A stretch of DNA of 64,000 nt from assembly GCA_964547905.1 (NCBI GenBank), contig CAZJPN010000079.1, positions 11,060 to 75,059 on the forward strand, read 5' to 3'. The number at the start of each line of letters is the position of its first letter. Position 1 is the first letter of the stretch. The notes under the pieces are model-generated. The model ran no database searches and had not been told where the DNA came from. It saw only the letters and a program-made list of their open reading frames with translations. Source of the DNA: JAJYLM01 sp964547905 (GTDB lineage Bacteria > JAMCPX01). Shown here piece after piece: positions 27,350 to 36,706 of the stretch. The translations under genes and the position numbers were made by a program.

Positions 27350-28464
27350 AGTATCAACCCGAGGTTATAGTATGTGTAGGAACGGGCGGGGTTGGGAAAA
27401 CAACGATATCATCAACCATTAGTATTGCAGCTGCATTACAAGGAAAGAAAACACTTGTTATGACGATAGATCCGGCAAAACGGCTTGCCCAATCCATGGG
27501 TATAAAAGAACTAAAAAACACCCCTACACCGGTGCCGCTTCGAGCACTCAATAATTGTGAACAGCAGATGAATGGAAGCCTCGATGCTATGATTCTTGAA
27601 ACAAAGACTACATTCAACAACCTCATAAGGAAATATTCATCCTCACAGCAGAAAGCCGAGGCAATATTGAACAACAGCTATTATCAATACGTGTCCGGTG
27701 AGCTTGCCGGTTCGGAAAACTACATGGCAATGGAAAAATTGTACGAGATCAAAAAAGAATATGATTACGACTTGATCGTTGTCGATACCCCTCCGGCAAG
27801 AAATGCCATAGATTTTTTGACAGCCCCCAATAGGCTTATACAGTTGATAAGTTCCGGGGTTCTTAAATGGCTTATTAGACCTTCAACGAGCGTGAGTATG
27901 CTTGGATTGAATATACTGAACAGGGCACCCCGGAAGGTTGTAAAATTATTGAAAAGTTACGTTGGGCTTGAGATTGTAGAAGAACTTACAGAATTTTTCA
28001 GTGAGTTCGATGAGTTGTATTCTGGTTTTAAATCCAGGGCAAAAGAAGTAAATACACTACTGTCCTCGGCAAAGGTACAGTTCTATATGGTTACCGCACC
28101 AACGCAGGACGCTATAGAAGAAGCTATATACTTTTACAGCATCATGAAAGACTATGATATCAACTTTGCGGGGTTTATAGTAAACAAAATTCACAATACA
28201 TTTTATAATGATATATTAAGGGCGAAAATAAAAAAAATAAACAAAACACTGAATGAAGATGACCCGCTCAGGATAACGCTGGAAGAAACGCTCAACATAG
28301 ACAGCATTGCCCTGCAAGATAAAAATTTGATTGCATACCTTAAAGCAAAAATTAAATCACAAAAGATCAAATATTATCTTACCCATTTAATCATAGACAG
28401 GGAATTAATGAACCTCTGTTCTCTGGTAGCGCTTTCCAAATCGCTTTATGGGATTATTGAATGA
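27346..28464 (+). CDS. ArsA-like ATPase, partner lacking the signature lysine
   Basis: 372-aa ArsA/Get3-like protein. The P-loop is GTGGVGKTT (12-20): the signature lysine position is Thr, whereas the upstream partner has Lys. DPAKRLAQSMG and VVDTPPARNAIDFL are ArsA-family motifs. GTG start inside the TGA of the previous gene; ATGA overlap with murJ downstream. The tight coupling suggests stoichiometric production and perhaps a heterodimer with two unlike sites. The specific role is not known. Confidence 0.85.
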   Translation: MKYQPEVIVCVGTGGVGKTTISSTISIAAALQGKKTLVMTIDPAKRLAQSMGIKELKNTPTPVPLRALNNCEQQMNGSLDAMILETKTTFNNLIRKYSSSQQKAEAILNNSYYQYVSGELAGSENYMAMEKLYEIKKEYDYDLIVVDTPPARNAIDFLTAPNRLIQLISSGVLKWLIRPSTSVSMLGLNILNRAPRKVVKLLKSYVGLEIVEELTEFFSEFDELYSGFKSRAKEVNTLLSSAKVQFYMVTAPTQDAIEEAIYFYSIMKDYDINFAGFIVNKIHNTFYNDILRAKIKKINKTLNEDDPLRITLEETLNIDSIALQDKNLIAYLKAKIKSQKIKYYLTHLIIDRELMNLCSLVALSKSLYGIIE

Positions 28465-30035
28465 GCAGTAAGTCGGACATAGTAAGGAGTGCAGGTGTAG
28501 TGAGTATCATGACCTTAGTCAGCAGGATACTCGGGCTGATAAGGGACATAAGTTTTGCATACTTCTTTGGTGCGGTTACGTCGGCAGATGCATTCTTTGT
28601 AGCGTTTAGAATTCCAAATCTTTTACGCAGGCTTGTTGCAGAGGGTGCGATGAGCAGTGCTTTTATCCCCATATTCACGTCATATCATACAAAGTACGGA
28701 AACGAAGAAGCAAAAAAGGTCTCCGATATAACATTTACATATCTATTAATTGCCCTGCTTATCCTGTCCGTGCTGGGCGTAATCTTCTCAAAAGAGCTTA
28801 TCTATCTTTTTGCTCCGGGTTTCGAACTGCATCCTGCAAAATTCAGATTAACGGTAACACTGAACAGGATCATGTTTCCCTTTATCCTGTTCGTGAGCAT
28901 TGTTGCCTTATGTATGGGATTATTGAACTCACTCAAGCATTTCTTTGTCCCTGCATTATCTCCAATAATACTCAATGTATCCATGATAACATTTATCCTG
29001 ATAGCCAACCGCGGTCGCCATGCAATATTAATAGTGGCAGCAGGGGTGCTTGTTGGCGCGGCAATAGAGCTTATCCCTCAGCTTATACTTATGTACAAAA
29101 AAGGGTTTATGTTCTCTTTAAATTTTGATTACAGGCATCCGGCATTAAAGGAATCACTCTTTCTGTTTTTTCCGATGATGTTCGGCGCTGCGGTTTACCA
29201 GCTCAATGTGTTTGTGAGCAATGTGCTTGCCTCATTTCTGAAGACAGGCAGTATATCTTATCTTTATTATGCATCAAGGCTATTTGAATTTCCTCAGGGC
29301 ATCTTTGCCGTATCTATCGCCATTGCAGCCCTGCCTGCCATGTCCAGAGATACGGTAACGGATGGTATTTCAAAATTAAAGGATTCCCTTGCTTTCTCGT
29401 TGAAATTATTAAACTTTGTTACAGTGCCCGCAACGGTCGGACTTATCATCCTTGCGAGGCCGATAATTTCCGTGCTTTTTCACAGAGGCTCCTTTAGTTT
29501 CTCCGATACCATGGCAGTTTCTTCAGCATTAATGTTTTATGCCATCGGCCTGTGGTCTGTTGCCTTTTCAAGGGTAATTACGCAGGCATTCTATGCCCTC
29601 AAGGATGCCAAAACGCCTGTGGTAATAGCTTCCTTCACGGTTGCCATAAATTTGCTCCTGAGTGTGTGGCTTATGAACAAGATGGAGTACAGGGGACTTG
29701 CACTGGCAACAAGCATATCCGCTTATTTCAACACCTTTTATCTGCTCTATGCTCTCAGGAAAAAGATCGGAAAGATTGGACTTAAAACCATATCGGTATC
29801 TTTTCTAAAGGCTTTTACAGCATCCGGAATTATGGCTATTATCGTAGCGCTCGTTTTCAAAAATATCATGATCCTGCACCACCACTATTCTGGATTAAGG
29901 CTGTCATTTTTGCTTTTTCTCGCCGTCCTGCTCGGTATTGCTTCTTATGCTGTTGTTTCATACATACTCAGAACACAGGAATTGAAAGAAGGCCTCGCAA
30001 TTATAAAACGTAAATTTGTCAACCCGGAAAAATAA
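28461..30035 (+). CDS. murJ: Lipid II flippase MurJ
   Basis: MOP-superfamily flippase that moves lipid II across the inner membrane for peptidoglycan synthesis. 524 aa with about 14 membrane segments. Family signatures: SRILGLIRDISFAYFFGA (20-39 region), ADAFFVAFRIPNLLRRLVAEG, and FPQGIFAVSIAIAALPAMSR. Start overlaps the ArsA-like gene (ATGA). The last codons (VNPEK-stop) fall in sequence resembling the dispersed motif read on the other strand. Confidence 0.95.
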   Translation: MSSKSDIVRSAGVVSIMTLVSRILGLIRDISFAYFFGAVTSADAFFVAFRIPNLLRRLVAEGAMSSAFIPIFTSYHTKYGNEEAKKVSDITFTYLLIALLILSVLGVIFSKELIYLFAPGFELHPAKFRLTVTLNRIMFPFILFVSIVALCMGLLNSLKHFFVPALSPIILNVSMITFILIANRGRHAILIVAAGVLVGAAIELIPQLILMYKKGFMFSLNFDYRHPALKESLFLFFPMMFGAAVYQLNVFVSNVLASFLKTGSISYLYYASRLFEFPQGIFAVSIAIAALPAMSRDTVTDGISKLKDSLAFSLKLLNFVTVPATVGLIILARPIISVLFHRGSFSFSDTMAVSSALMFYAIGLWSVAFSRVITQAFYALKDAKTPVVIASFTVAINLLLSVWLMNKMEYRGLALATSISAYFNTFYLLYALRKKIGKIGLKTISVSFLKAFTASGIMAIIVALVFKNIMILHHHYSGLRLSFLLFLAVLLGIASYAVVSYILRTQELKEGLAIIKRKFVNPEK

Positions 30036-30089
30036 ATTTGAAAAATAGAAAAAAGAGTTTTTGTCGGTTCGGAAGTTTTGTTCTTCCAT

Positions 30090-30659
30090 CTACTTTATTT
30101 GTGCGTTAAATGTAAAATGTATCTCTGTTACAGGGTCACCATGACACTGGCACTTTACTATCTCTGATTTTATATCCTGTGCTTTCAGTGCAATTAACAA
30201 AAACTGCTCCATCCATCCCTGTACATTCTTAACGTGTGCGATATCTATTTCAGGAAAATCTTTTATAAAATAGGTAGCCTCTTTGTCTGTTAACGAGGGG
30301 ATTTCTATTTTTCCTGTATCATAATAACTGGTCCAAGCAATCATAACCCTCGATAACATACTCTGGACGCTGCTAAAGTTCAAAAACATCTTGAAGATCG
30401 TTGATAGATCATGTTTTGCAGAAAGCCTGCCCTGTTCAATGCACGTAGACAGATCTCCTTTGCCTATAACCTTATCGAGTGTCCTTAACAAATCGGTATA
30501 AATCTTATATGGATACCATTCTGTTACGAGGAGATGTTCTTGCATATACTTTCTAGATTCTGGTGGTAAAGCATCAACCACCTTGCTTAAAACATCTTTG
30601 TGATTTTTTTTAATGAATTTTATTACTCCAAGTAACGCTACACCTTTTACCTTTGCCAT
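30090..30659 (-). CDS. Conserved hypothetical protein (DUF2378/TIGR02265-like?)
   Basis: 189-aa soluble protein starting KVKGVALLGVIKFIKKNHKD and containing ALPPESRKYM..HLLVTEWYPYKIYTDLL. The pattern (short helix, WYP, helical core, C-terminal CQCHGDP...IHFTF resembling V4R-type small-ligand domains) recalls uncharacterised families seen in deltaproteobacteria such as TIGR02265/DUF2378. The match is from memory and uncertain. C-terminal Cys and His (CQCHGDP) could bind metal or haem. Good ribosome site (GGAG). It lies upstream of comEC on the same strand, with a dispersed-motif copy between. Confidence 0.5.
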   Translation of the reverse strand: MAKVKGVALLGVIKFIKKNHKDVLSKVVDALPPESRKYMQEHLLVTEWYPYKIYTDLLRTLDKVIGKGDLSTCIEQGRLSAKHDLSTIFKMFLNFSSVQSMLSRVMIAWTSYYDTGKIEIPSLTDKEATYFIKDFPEIDIAHVKNVQGWMEQFLLIALKAQDIKSEIVKCQCHGDPVTEIHFTFNAQIK

Positions 30660-30734
30660 ATAAACTCCTTATACACTATAAGTCTTCCTACCTCATCTAT
30701 GGATAAAGTCAACAAAATAAAGTTTCTGATCGTG

Positions 30735-30759
30735 CTTTCCTATTGCATTTTTGGGTTAA
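30735..30759 (+). repeat. Dispersed motif copy overlapping the comEC stop
   Basis: CTTTCCTATTGCA followed by TTTTTGGGTTAA. The TTA at 30756-30758 is the comEC stop codon (TAA) on the minus strand. Confidence 0.6.
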
Positions 30760-33212
30760 CTATCTGTATAGCTTTTTATCCGGATATGTTTTCCGTCTGT
30801 TGTAATCGTTATTGCACCATTTCTGTCTGTTCTGAAAACACGGATATTCCTTTCAAACAATCTATCGAGAACGATCTTTGAAGGCATGTGAAACGGATTA
30901 TCCTCGCCAACATTAATAACAACGATTTCAGGTTTAACCGTTCCAAAGAATTCTTCTGTATTTGATGTTTTGCTGCCGTGATGTGCGGCTTTCATAATAT
31001 CTGATTTTAATGCGGATTGATAAGTGTCAACAAGCGCCACCTCTGCATCTTTCTCGATATCACCGGTAAAAAGCACGTTGACATCCTTATAGGTTATCTT
31101 TGTCAGGACAGCGTAGTTGTTTATATCTTTTTTTGATGACGGATCGCATGCCTCATGCGGCACGGCAAATAATTCTACCTTTACGCCATTTATGGTAAAT
31201 GTTTCGATGGAGTTTTTAATCGTAGAGAGGGTAGCTTTTGATCCCTGTACCGCATTCATAAAGCTCTTGTAAACGGCAGTATCAGGTTCACAATCACTTT
31301 TGTATACCCTTTTTACACCCATGTTTTTTACAATAAAGCAAAGACCTCCTATATGATCTATCTGGGGATGCGAAGAAACCACATAGTCAATCCTGTTTCT
31401 CTTAAGCGACCATATATACCTTGCAACAACAGCTTCTCCCGTATCGTAGCTGCGATAAGCACCTCCGCCTCCATCGATCAGCATTGTTTTACCATAAGGG
31501 AATTCTATAAACGCACTGTCCCCTTGTCCTACATCGATAAAGGTTATCCTGAGCGCTTTGTTGAAATGTGTTGTGTAAACGAAGTAACTGGTGTCAACTG
31601 CCAGCAGCAGAAAAAGAACGGATACTATGGACAGTGCTGTTTTTAGCCCCATCCTTTTTAAATTGAGCAGGGCTATAATAAACGCATAGTAAAGAAGTAG
31701 TTCGTACGGGGAAGGCGTCGGCACCCTTATCGAGGCTATTGATAAATCCGCTCCATCATGTATTAAATGAACAATCAACTGTATGAGCAAAGATACCGCG
31801 ATAAAAAGATAATGGCTTAAACCTGGCAGGATAAAGCCTGCTATGGAAGAGACAAGCGAAAGTGGCAGCACAAGGTAGCAGAAAAACGGTATCACGATAA
31901 TATTGAGTATGATCCCGAACAGGGGCAGGGTATTGAAATAAAACGCAATCACACCGCTGAGTCCTATAGTTACAAAAAAACTTACAAGCAGCATGCCGAG
32001 CAATGAGCCGACAATCACCCGAACCCAATGGTTCCCGATCCGTCGGATGACTGCCGGTTTTATGCCTGTTATTACAGGCATAAACGCGATAAGAGAGCCA
32101 ACGGCAATGAATGAAAGCTGAAACGATATGCTATAGACCGCCATTGGATTTATCGACAGTATCAGGATCGCCGCAATCAATATGCCGGTCCACCTTGCAT
32201 GGGTTTTGTCTACGACGAAAAGAAAACAGTACACAGCAATCATGGTACCGCTTCGTACAACAGGCGGGTTTGCCCCGCTTATGAAGATGTATGCAAGCAT
32301 TGGTATCATTGATAAAACAAGTGAAAACTTCGGTATATTGGTATGAATGCACAGGTATTTTGAGCGTGATAAAAGAAATTTCGTCAGCAAATAAAAGAGA
32401 TGGGTTATGATAGCAAGATGCAGACCGGCTACAACAAGAATATGGATAATGCCTGTTGATGCAAACATCCTCCTGACATCCTGGGAGATATAACCCTGAT
32501 CGCCTATTACAAGTGCAGAAACAATACCGAATACGGTTTGATCGTTTGTGTTTTTAGCTATAACATCCTTTATACGTAGCCGCACACTGTCTATAACCCG
32601 GAGTATTCCTCGTTCAGCCATAGCCGGCTCAATCGAGATGTCTTCTTTTTTATTAATATAAGCGATCAATCCGATACCCTTTTTTGCAAGTGAACCTTTA
32701 TAATCAAAAGAGCCTGGATTTTTGAGATTTTTCGGTTTACGGAGATTAACGTTAACATCGATATAATCGCCTCTGGTGTAGTGCTTGAAATCATTGTCCT
32801 TATCAAAAGAAAGCAATTGCATTAAACAGCCGAGTGCTCTATTATGTCCGTTATCAAACTTATCAATCTTCAGTATTATCTTTTTTCTATCAGGATATTC
32901 CACTACAGGCTCTGTAATCCAACCGGATACCGTAACCTTTTGTTTGGCTGCGCAGGCTATAACATCATCCGCACACTGTGTCGAAGGCGGGGAAGAGAAT
33001 CTCATACCGAGCATGAGCGATGCGGACGAAGCCAGCAATATCCATATATATTTGTTTTTTATGCGAACGATGGAAAATAAAACCAACACTGCCATACAAA
33101 TATATGCATAAACAGGTACTACCATATTCACGCCCGACAATAATATACCCATTACCATTGCTATAAAAACAAACAAAAGTCCCATTCCTCTTTTATATAC
33201 GAATATAAACAA
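30756..33212 (-). CDS. comEC: DNA internalisation competence protein ComEC/Rec2
   Basis: 818-aa inner-membrane channel for uptake of single-stranded DNA. N-terminal soluble OB region (GYSTTG-like fold about 60-170), multi-spanning Competence domain (about 220-500, with GLHLAIITHLFYLL and ISGANPPVVRSGTM), and a C-terminal metallo-beta-lactamase domain: FIDVGQGDSAFIEF, SSHPQIDHIGGL, LFTGDIEKDAE, KAAHHGSKTSN. All three parts are intact. The start is uncertain (TTG 33212 or ATG 33185); neither has a well-spaced ribosome site. Divergent from the ABC transporter operon. Confidence 0.93.
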   Translation of the reverse strand: MFIFVYKRGMGLLFVFIAMVMGILLSGVNMVVPVYAYICMAVLVLFSIVRIKNKYIWILLASSASLMLGMRFSSPPSTQCADDVIACAAKQKVTVSGWITEPVVEYPDRKKIILKIDKFDNGHNRALGCLMQLLSFDKDNDFKHYTRGDYIDVNVNLRKPKNLKNPGSFDYKGSLAKKGIGLIAYINKKEDISIEPAMAERGILRVIDSVRLRIKDVIAKNTNDQTVFGIVSALVIGDQGYISQDVRRMFASTGIIHILVVAGLHLAIITHLFYLLTKFLLSRSKYLCIHTNIPKFSLVLSMIPMLAYIFISGANPPVVRSGTMIAVYCFLFVVDKTHARWTGILIAAILILSINPMAVYSISFQLSFIAVGSLIAFMPVITGIKPAVIRRIGNHWVRVIVGSLLGMLLVSFFVTIGLSGVIAFYFNTLPLFGIILNIIVIPFFCYLVLPLSLVSSIAGFILPGLSHYLFIAVSLLIQLIVHLIHDGADLSIASIRVPTPSPYELLLYYAFIIALLNLKRMGLKTALSIVSVLFLLLAVDTSYFVYTTHFNKALRITFIDVGQGDSAFIEFPYGKTMLIDGGGGAYRSYDTGEAVVARYIWSLKRNRIDYVVSSHPQIDHIGGLCFIVKNMGVKRVYKSDCEPDTAVYKSFMNAVQGSKATLSTIKNSIETFTINGVKVELFAVPHEACDPSSKKDINNYAVLTKITYKDVNVLFTGDIEKDAEVALVDTYQSALKSDIMKAAHHGSKTSNTEEFFGTVKPEIVVINVGEDNPFHMPSKIVLDRLFERNIRVFRTDRNGAITITTDGKHIRIKSYTDS

Positions 33213-33274
33213 TAGAGCAAACTTATTTTCCCTATAGTTGCCTTTTTGAATAATAATTGGTTTACTTTATGTAT

Positions 33275-34021
33275 ATGATTAAAATTGAATCCGTAACAAA
33301 GGTGTATACCAATCTGAAGGCGGTAGATAGCGTTGATCTTGAGATAAAAGAAGGAGAACTATTCTCTCTGCTTGGTCCTAACGGTGCCGGTAAAACGACT
33401 TTGATGAAAATGATCGTGGGCCTTTTGAATCCCACATCCGGAGACGTGCGCATCGATGAACATAGTATCAGCAAAGAGCCGATAGCTGCCAAACGATTGA
33501 TGGGATATATACCCGACAGGCCGTTTGTATACGAAAAACTCACGGGCCTCGAGTATATCCTTTTTGTCGCAAACATGTATCATCTTGACGGCAGCGGCAT
33601 CGAGAAGCGTGCAAAGGAACTTCTTGATCTGTTTTCTCTTACGAGTTTTTCAAACGAAATGATAGAGGGATATTCACACGGCATGAAACAAAGATTGGTG
33701 TTTGCCTCAGCAATGATCCACGAACCGAAGTATCTTCTTGTAGATGAACCGATGGTCGGCCTTGATCCCCGCGGGATTACACTTTTGAAGGCAATATTCA
33801 GGGGTATGAAAAGAAAAGAAAAGACCATATTTATGTCAACGCACGATCTTTATGTTGCGGAGCAGTTGTCCGACAGGATCGGGATCCTCAACGAAGGAAA
33901 GATAATAGCCCTTGGAACGGCTCAACAACTCAGAGAACAGGCGGGCATAAAAGGCGGGAGTCTTGAAAGTGTATTTTTAAAGCTCACGCATGAAGATATA
34001 ATAGAGGAACTCGATCTATGA
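33275..34021 (+). CDS. ABC transporter ATP-binding protein
   Basis: ATPase of an ABC-2-type exporter. Walker A GPNGAGKTT, Q-loop region YIPDRPFVYEKLTG, signature YSHGMKQRL, Walker B YLLVDEPMVGLDPRG, switch His in STHDLYVAE. The start at 33275 (MIKIESV) fits the family N-terminus; ATG 33269 and TTG 33257 are in frame upstream and none has a clear ribosome site. The stop overlaps the permease gene by 4 bp. Confidence 0.9.
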   Translation: MIKIESVTKVYTNLKAVDSVDLEIKEGELFSLLGPNGAGKTTLMKMIVGLLNPTSGDVRIDEHSISKEPIAAKRLMGYIPDRPFVYEKLTGLEYILFVANMYHLDGSGIEKRAKELLDLFSLTSFSNEMIEGYSHGMKQRLVFASAMIHEPKYLLVDEPMVGLDPRGITLLKAIFRGMKRKEKTIFMSTHDLYVAEQLSDRIGILNEGKIIALGTAQQLREQAGIKGGSLESVFLKLTHEDIIEELDL

Positions 34022-35706
34022 TGAGGCTGCTTGTTCCGTCTCTACTATCCTTGAAAAGAACACTGTCCATGGGAAAAAAGAAGAACAGGGTGAAAATTAT
34101 AGGTATTTCGCTCCTGGCCGTTGGATTTTTTACGGGAGAGTATCTGTTCATTGCGAGAATGCTTATTTATTTTTCTAAAACCGAGCTCATAGGGCAGCTG
34201 TTGATAGAAAAAATGCTCTCCATGGCAAACTTTATTTTTTTTGCCATGCTTATCTTCAGCAATATAATCACATCCATATCAACGTACTATACCGCGGATG
34301 ACCTTGTGCTTATCATGAGCACGCCAATAACATTCGAAGAGTTTTTTTATGGAAGGTTGATACATACCGTTATAAAAAGTTCATGGATGGTGCTGCTTTT
34401 CGGGTTGCCCATTTATATAGCTTATGGCACAATACTCGGCGGTAGTTTCTTTTATTATCTTATAATGTTTACAGGACTGCTGGCGTTTGTATTCATCGCT
34501 TCATCTACAGGGATAATCTTTACCATGCTCGCGACATATATCCTGCCGGCAAGAAGATTCAGGGAACTGATGCTCTTTATATCACTGATAGTATTTATCG
34601 GCCTGTACATAGGATTTAGGGTAATCAGACCCGAAAGATTCCTCAACCCACAGAGATTCGAAAACGTCATGGGTTACCTGTCGACACTCAGGTCTTCGCA
34701 GTCGGTCATCCTGCCGAGTACGTGGTTTAGTTCGGCATTGATGTCTTCCCTATCACATCTCTATACAAATGCCTTCCGTATGCTTTTCCCTCTCGTGGGT
34801 ACCGCTATGGGCATAACGGTTATGGGTGTTTTTGGTACGTACCTTTTCTACAGGAGCGGTCTTACAAAGGCTCAGGAATCCAAAAATGCAAGACTCAATA
34901 AAAAAGGCGTCATGTACAGAGGATTGGAGACGATTACGAACAAAGGCTCGTTATTTATAAAGGCGGTTATAAAGAAGGATGCCCTGAGCTTTTTCAGGGA
35001 TGCATCACAATGGTCCCAGTTGTTGTTACTCGGTGCACTGATACTTGTTTATGTATACAATTTTACAGCGCTGCCTCTCAAAAACATACCTTTCCCTACC
35101 ATCTATTTGAAAAATATTGTTGCATTTTTCAATCTCGGCCTTGCTGCATTTGTTGTCACATCCATAGCAGCACGATTCGCCTTTCCCTCGGTCAGTCTCG
35201 AGGGCCGTGCACTGTGGCTTATAAAAGTATCTCCGAACGACATTTCAGAGCTTATCAGGGCAAAGATTTTGTATAATCTTGTGCCGTTACTTATTGTGGC
35301 TGCAGCACTTATATTCTTTACCAATCATGTACTTGGTGTTTTTAATTATATAATGTACCTTTCTATGATCACGATGCTGCTTTTAACAGTTGCCATTACC
35401 AATATGGGGGTAGGATTTGGAGCGATTTATCCGAAATACCACTATGAGAATGTAGCTGACATAGCCATGGGGTTTGGGGGGCTTGTTTTTATGATAGTGA
35501 GCCTTGGCATAACAATGGTTGTTCTTTTCGTAGAAGCCATGCCTACCTATAAGGTCATGAAGGAATTTGCATTTCCTACAGGATTGGATTTTTATGATTA
35601 TGTATGGATCTCCTTATTGTATTTGCTATCCGTATCCATTATCGTATATCCTGCACTCTATATAAAGGCAAAGGCTTTGAAAGCCATAAAAATAACGGAA
35701 GGATAA
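34018..35706 (+). CDS. ABC-2-type exporter membrane subunit
   Basis: 562-aa protein with about 12 to 14 hydrophobic segments, coupled by ATGA overlap to the ATPase gene. It resembles the large putative ABC exporters in which two permease halves are fused (halves about 1-290 and 300-562). Substrate unknown. Conserved-looking elements: STYYTADDLVLIMSTPITFE in the first cytoplasmic region and KVSPNDISELIRAKIL in the second. The following OB/HD gene starts 4 bp after the stop, so the operon continues. Confidence 0.78.
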   Translation: MMRLLVPSLLSLKRTLSMGKKKNRVKIIGISLLAVGFFTGEYLFIARMLIYFSKTELIGQLLIEKMLSMANFIFFAMLIFSNIITSISTYYTADDLVLIMSTPITFEEFFYGRLIHTVIKSSWMVLLFGLPIYIAYGTILGGSFFYYLIMFTGLLAFVFIASSTGIIFTMLATYILPARRFRELMLFISLIVFIGLYIGFRVIRPERFLNPQRFENVMGYLSTLRSSQSVILPSTWFSSALMSSLSHLYTNAFRMLFPLVGTAMGITVMGVFGTYLFYRSGLTKAQESKNARLNKKGVMYRGLETITNKGSLFIKAVIKKDALSFFRDASQWSQLLLLGALILVYVYNFTALPLKNIPFPTIYLKNIVAFFNLGLAAFVVTSIAARFAFPSVSLEGRALWLIKVSPNDISELIRAKILYNLVPLLIVAAALIFFTNHVLGVFNYIMYLSMITMLLLTVAITNMGVGFGAIYPKYHYENVADIAMGFGGLVFMIVSLGITMVVLFVEAMPTYKVMKEFAFPTGLDFYDYVWISLLYLLSVSIIVYPALYIKAKALKAIKITEG

Positions 35707-35710
35707 ATGT

Positions 35711-36706
35711 ATGAAAAAAAGCATGATTAGCGAATTAAAAGAAGGTATGATAGTTGACAGTACCTTTTTGATAAAAGGGAAGACGTTTGGTACAGGGAAA
35801 ACCGGTAAAGACTATCTTACCCTTATTATAGGAGATAAATCCGGTGATATGGATGCAAGGGTATGGGACAATGCAAAGGATATAGATTCTATGGTAGGCG
35901 TGAACAACATTGTACAGGTAAGAGGAAGGGTGAACAACTATAAGGGCAAGCTGCAAATATCCATTGACGAAATAAGATGGATCGACAAGTCATCCGTTGA
36001 AATATCCGATTATATGATAATGTCACCGAGGCTCTCGGATGACATGCTCTATGAACTGAAAATGTTGATGTCGACAATAGATAATGAACCCCTCAAAAAA
36101 CTCGTAGATGTGTTTTTTGCAAACGAACAGATGATAAATCTGTTTAAGATATCAAGTGCGGCAAAGTCCATACATCATGCTTATGCCGGCGGACTGCTCG
36201 AACATACCCTTAATGTGGTAAGACTTTCAGATATGATTGTCAGTGTTTACGACGGAGTGGACAGGTCGTTACTTTTAACATCCGCCCTTTTTCACGATAT
36301 CGGCAAAATAAGGGAACTTGGAGGTGATTTGACGACAGAATACACGGATGAAGGAAGGCTTATAGGGCATATCGTAATAGGGACTGAAATAATCGACGAA
36401 CTTATATCGGGGATTAAAGATTTTCCCCAAGAACTTGCATTACTTTTAAAACACGGCATATTGAGCCATCATGGCGAACTGGAGTACGGCTCTCCCAAAA
36501 GGCCCAAGACACTCGAGGCAATCATACTCCACTACATCGAGGACATGGATTCCAAGGTTGCAGGTATAAGGGCTTTGATTAAGAAGGAATCAAACGTAGA
36601 GGGTGACTGGACAAGCTATCATGCATCGTATGAGCGTTACTTTTATAAAAAGCATCACTTAAAAATGCTCGATAAGGATAAGGGAAACAAAAAGGATAAT
36701 GAATGA
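35711..36706 (+). CDS. OB-fold/HD-domain 3'-5' exoribonuclease-like protein (YhaM type)
   Basis: 331 aa: N-terminal OB-fold nucleic-acid-binding domain (about 10-90, KDYLTLIIGDKSGDMDARVW) and a C-terminal HD phosphohydrolase domain. Metal ligands include H165 in GGLLEHTLNVV, H195-D196 in ALFHDIGKI, and the later HGILSHHGE. This layout is that of YhaM, a 3'-5' exoribonuclease that also acts on single-stranded DNA. It overlaps the nucleotidyltransferase gene by 8 bp, which suggests joint work on RNA 3' ends. Confidence 0.85.
   Translation: MKKSMISELKEGMIVDSTFLIKGKTFGTGKTGKDYLTLIIGDKSGDMDARVWDNAKDIDSMVGVNNIVQVRGRVNNYKGKLQISIDEIRWIDKSSVEISDYMIMSPRLSDDMLYELKMLMSTIDNEPLKKLVDVFFANEQMINLFKISSAAKSIHHAYAGGLLEHTLNVVRLSDMIVSVYDGVDRSLLLTSALFHDIGKIRELGGDLTTEYTDEGRLIGHIVIGTEIIDELISGIKDFPQELALLLKHGILSHHGELEYGSPKRPKTLEAIILHYIEDMDSKVAGIRALIKKESNVEGDWTSYHASYERYFYKKHHLKMLDKDKGNKKDNE

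Noticed and set aside
26399..28464. Arsenic resistance operon
   Set aside because: No arsB, arsC, arsD or arsR and no evident arsenite-binding cysteines; only the ATPase fold is shared.
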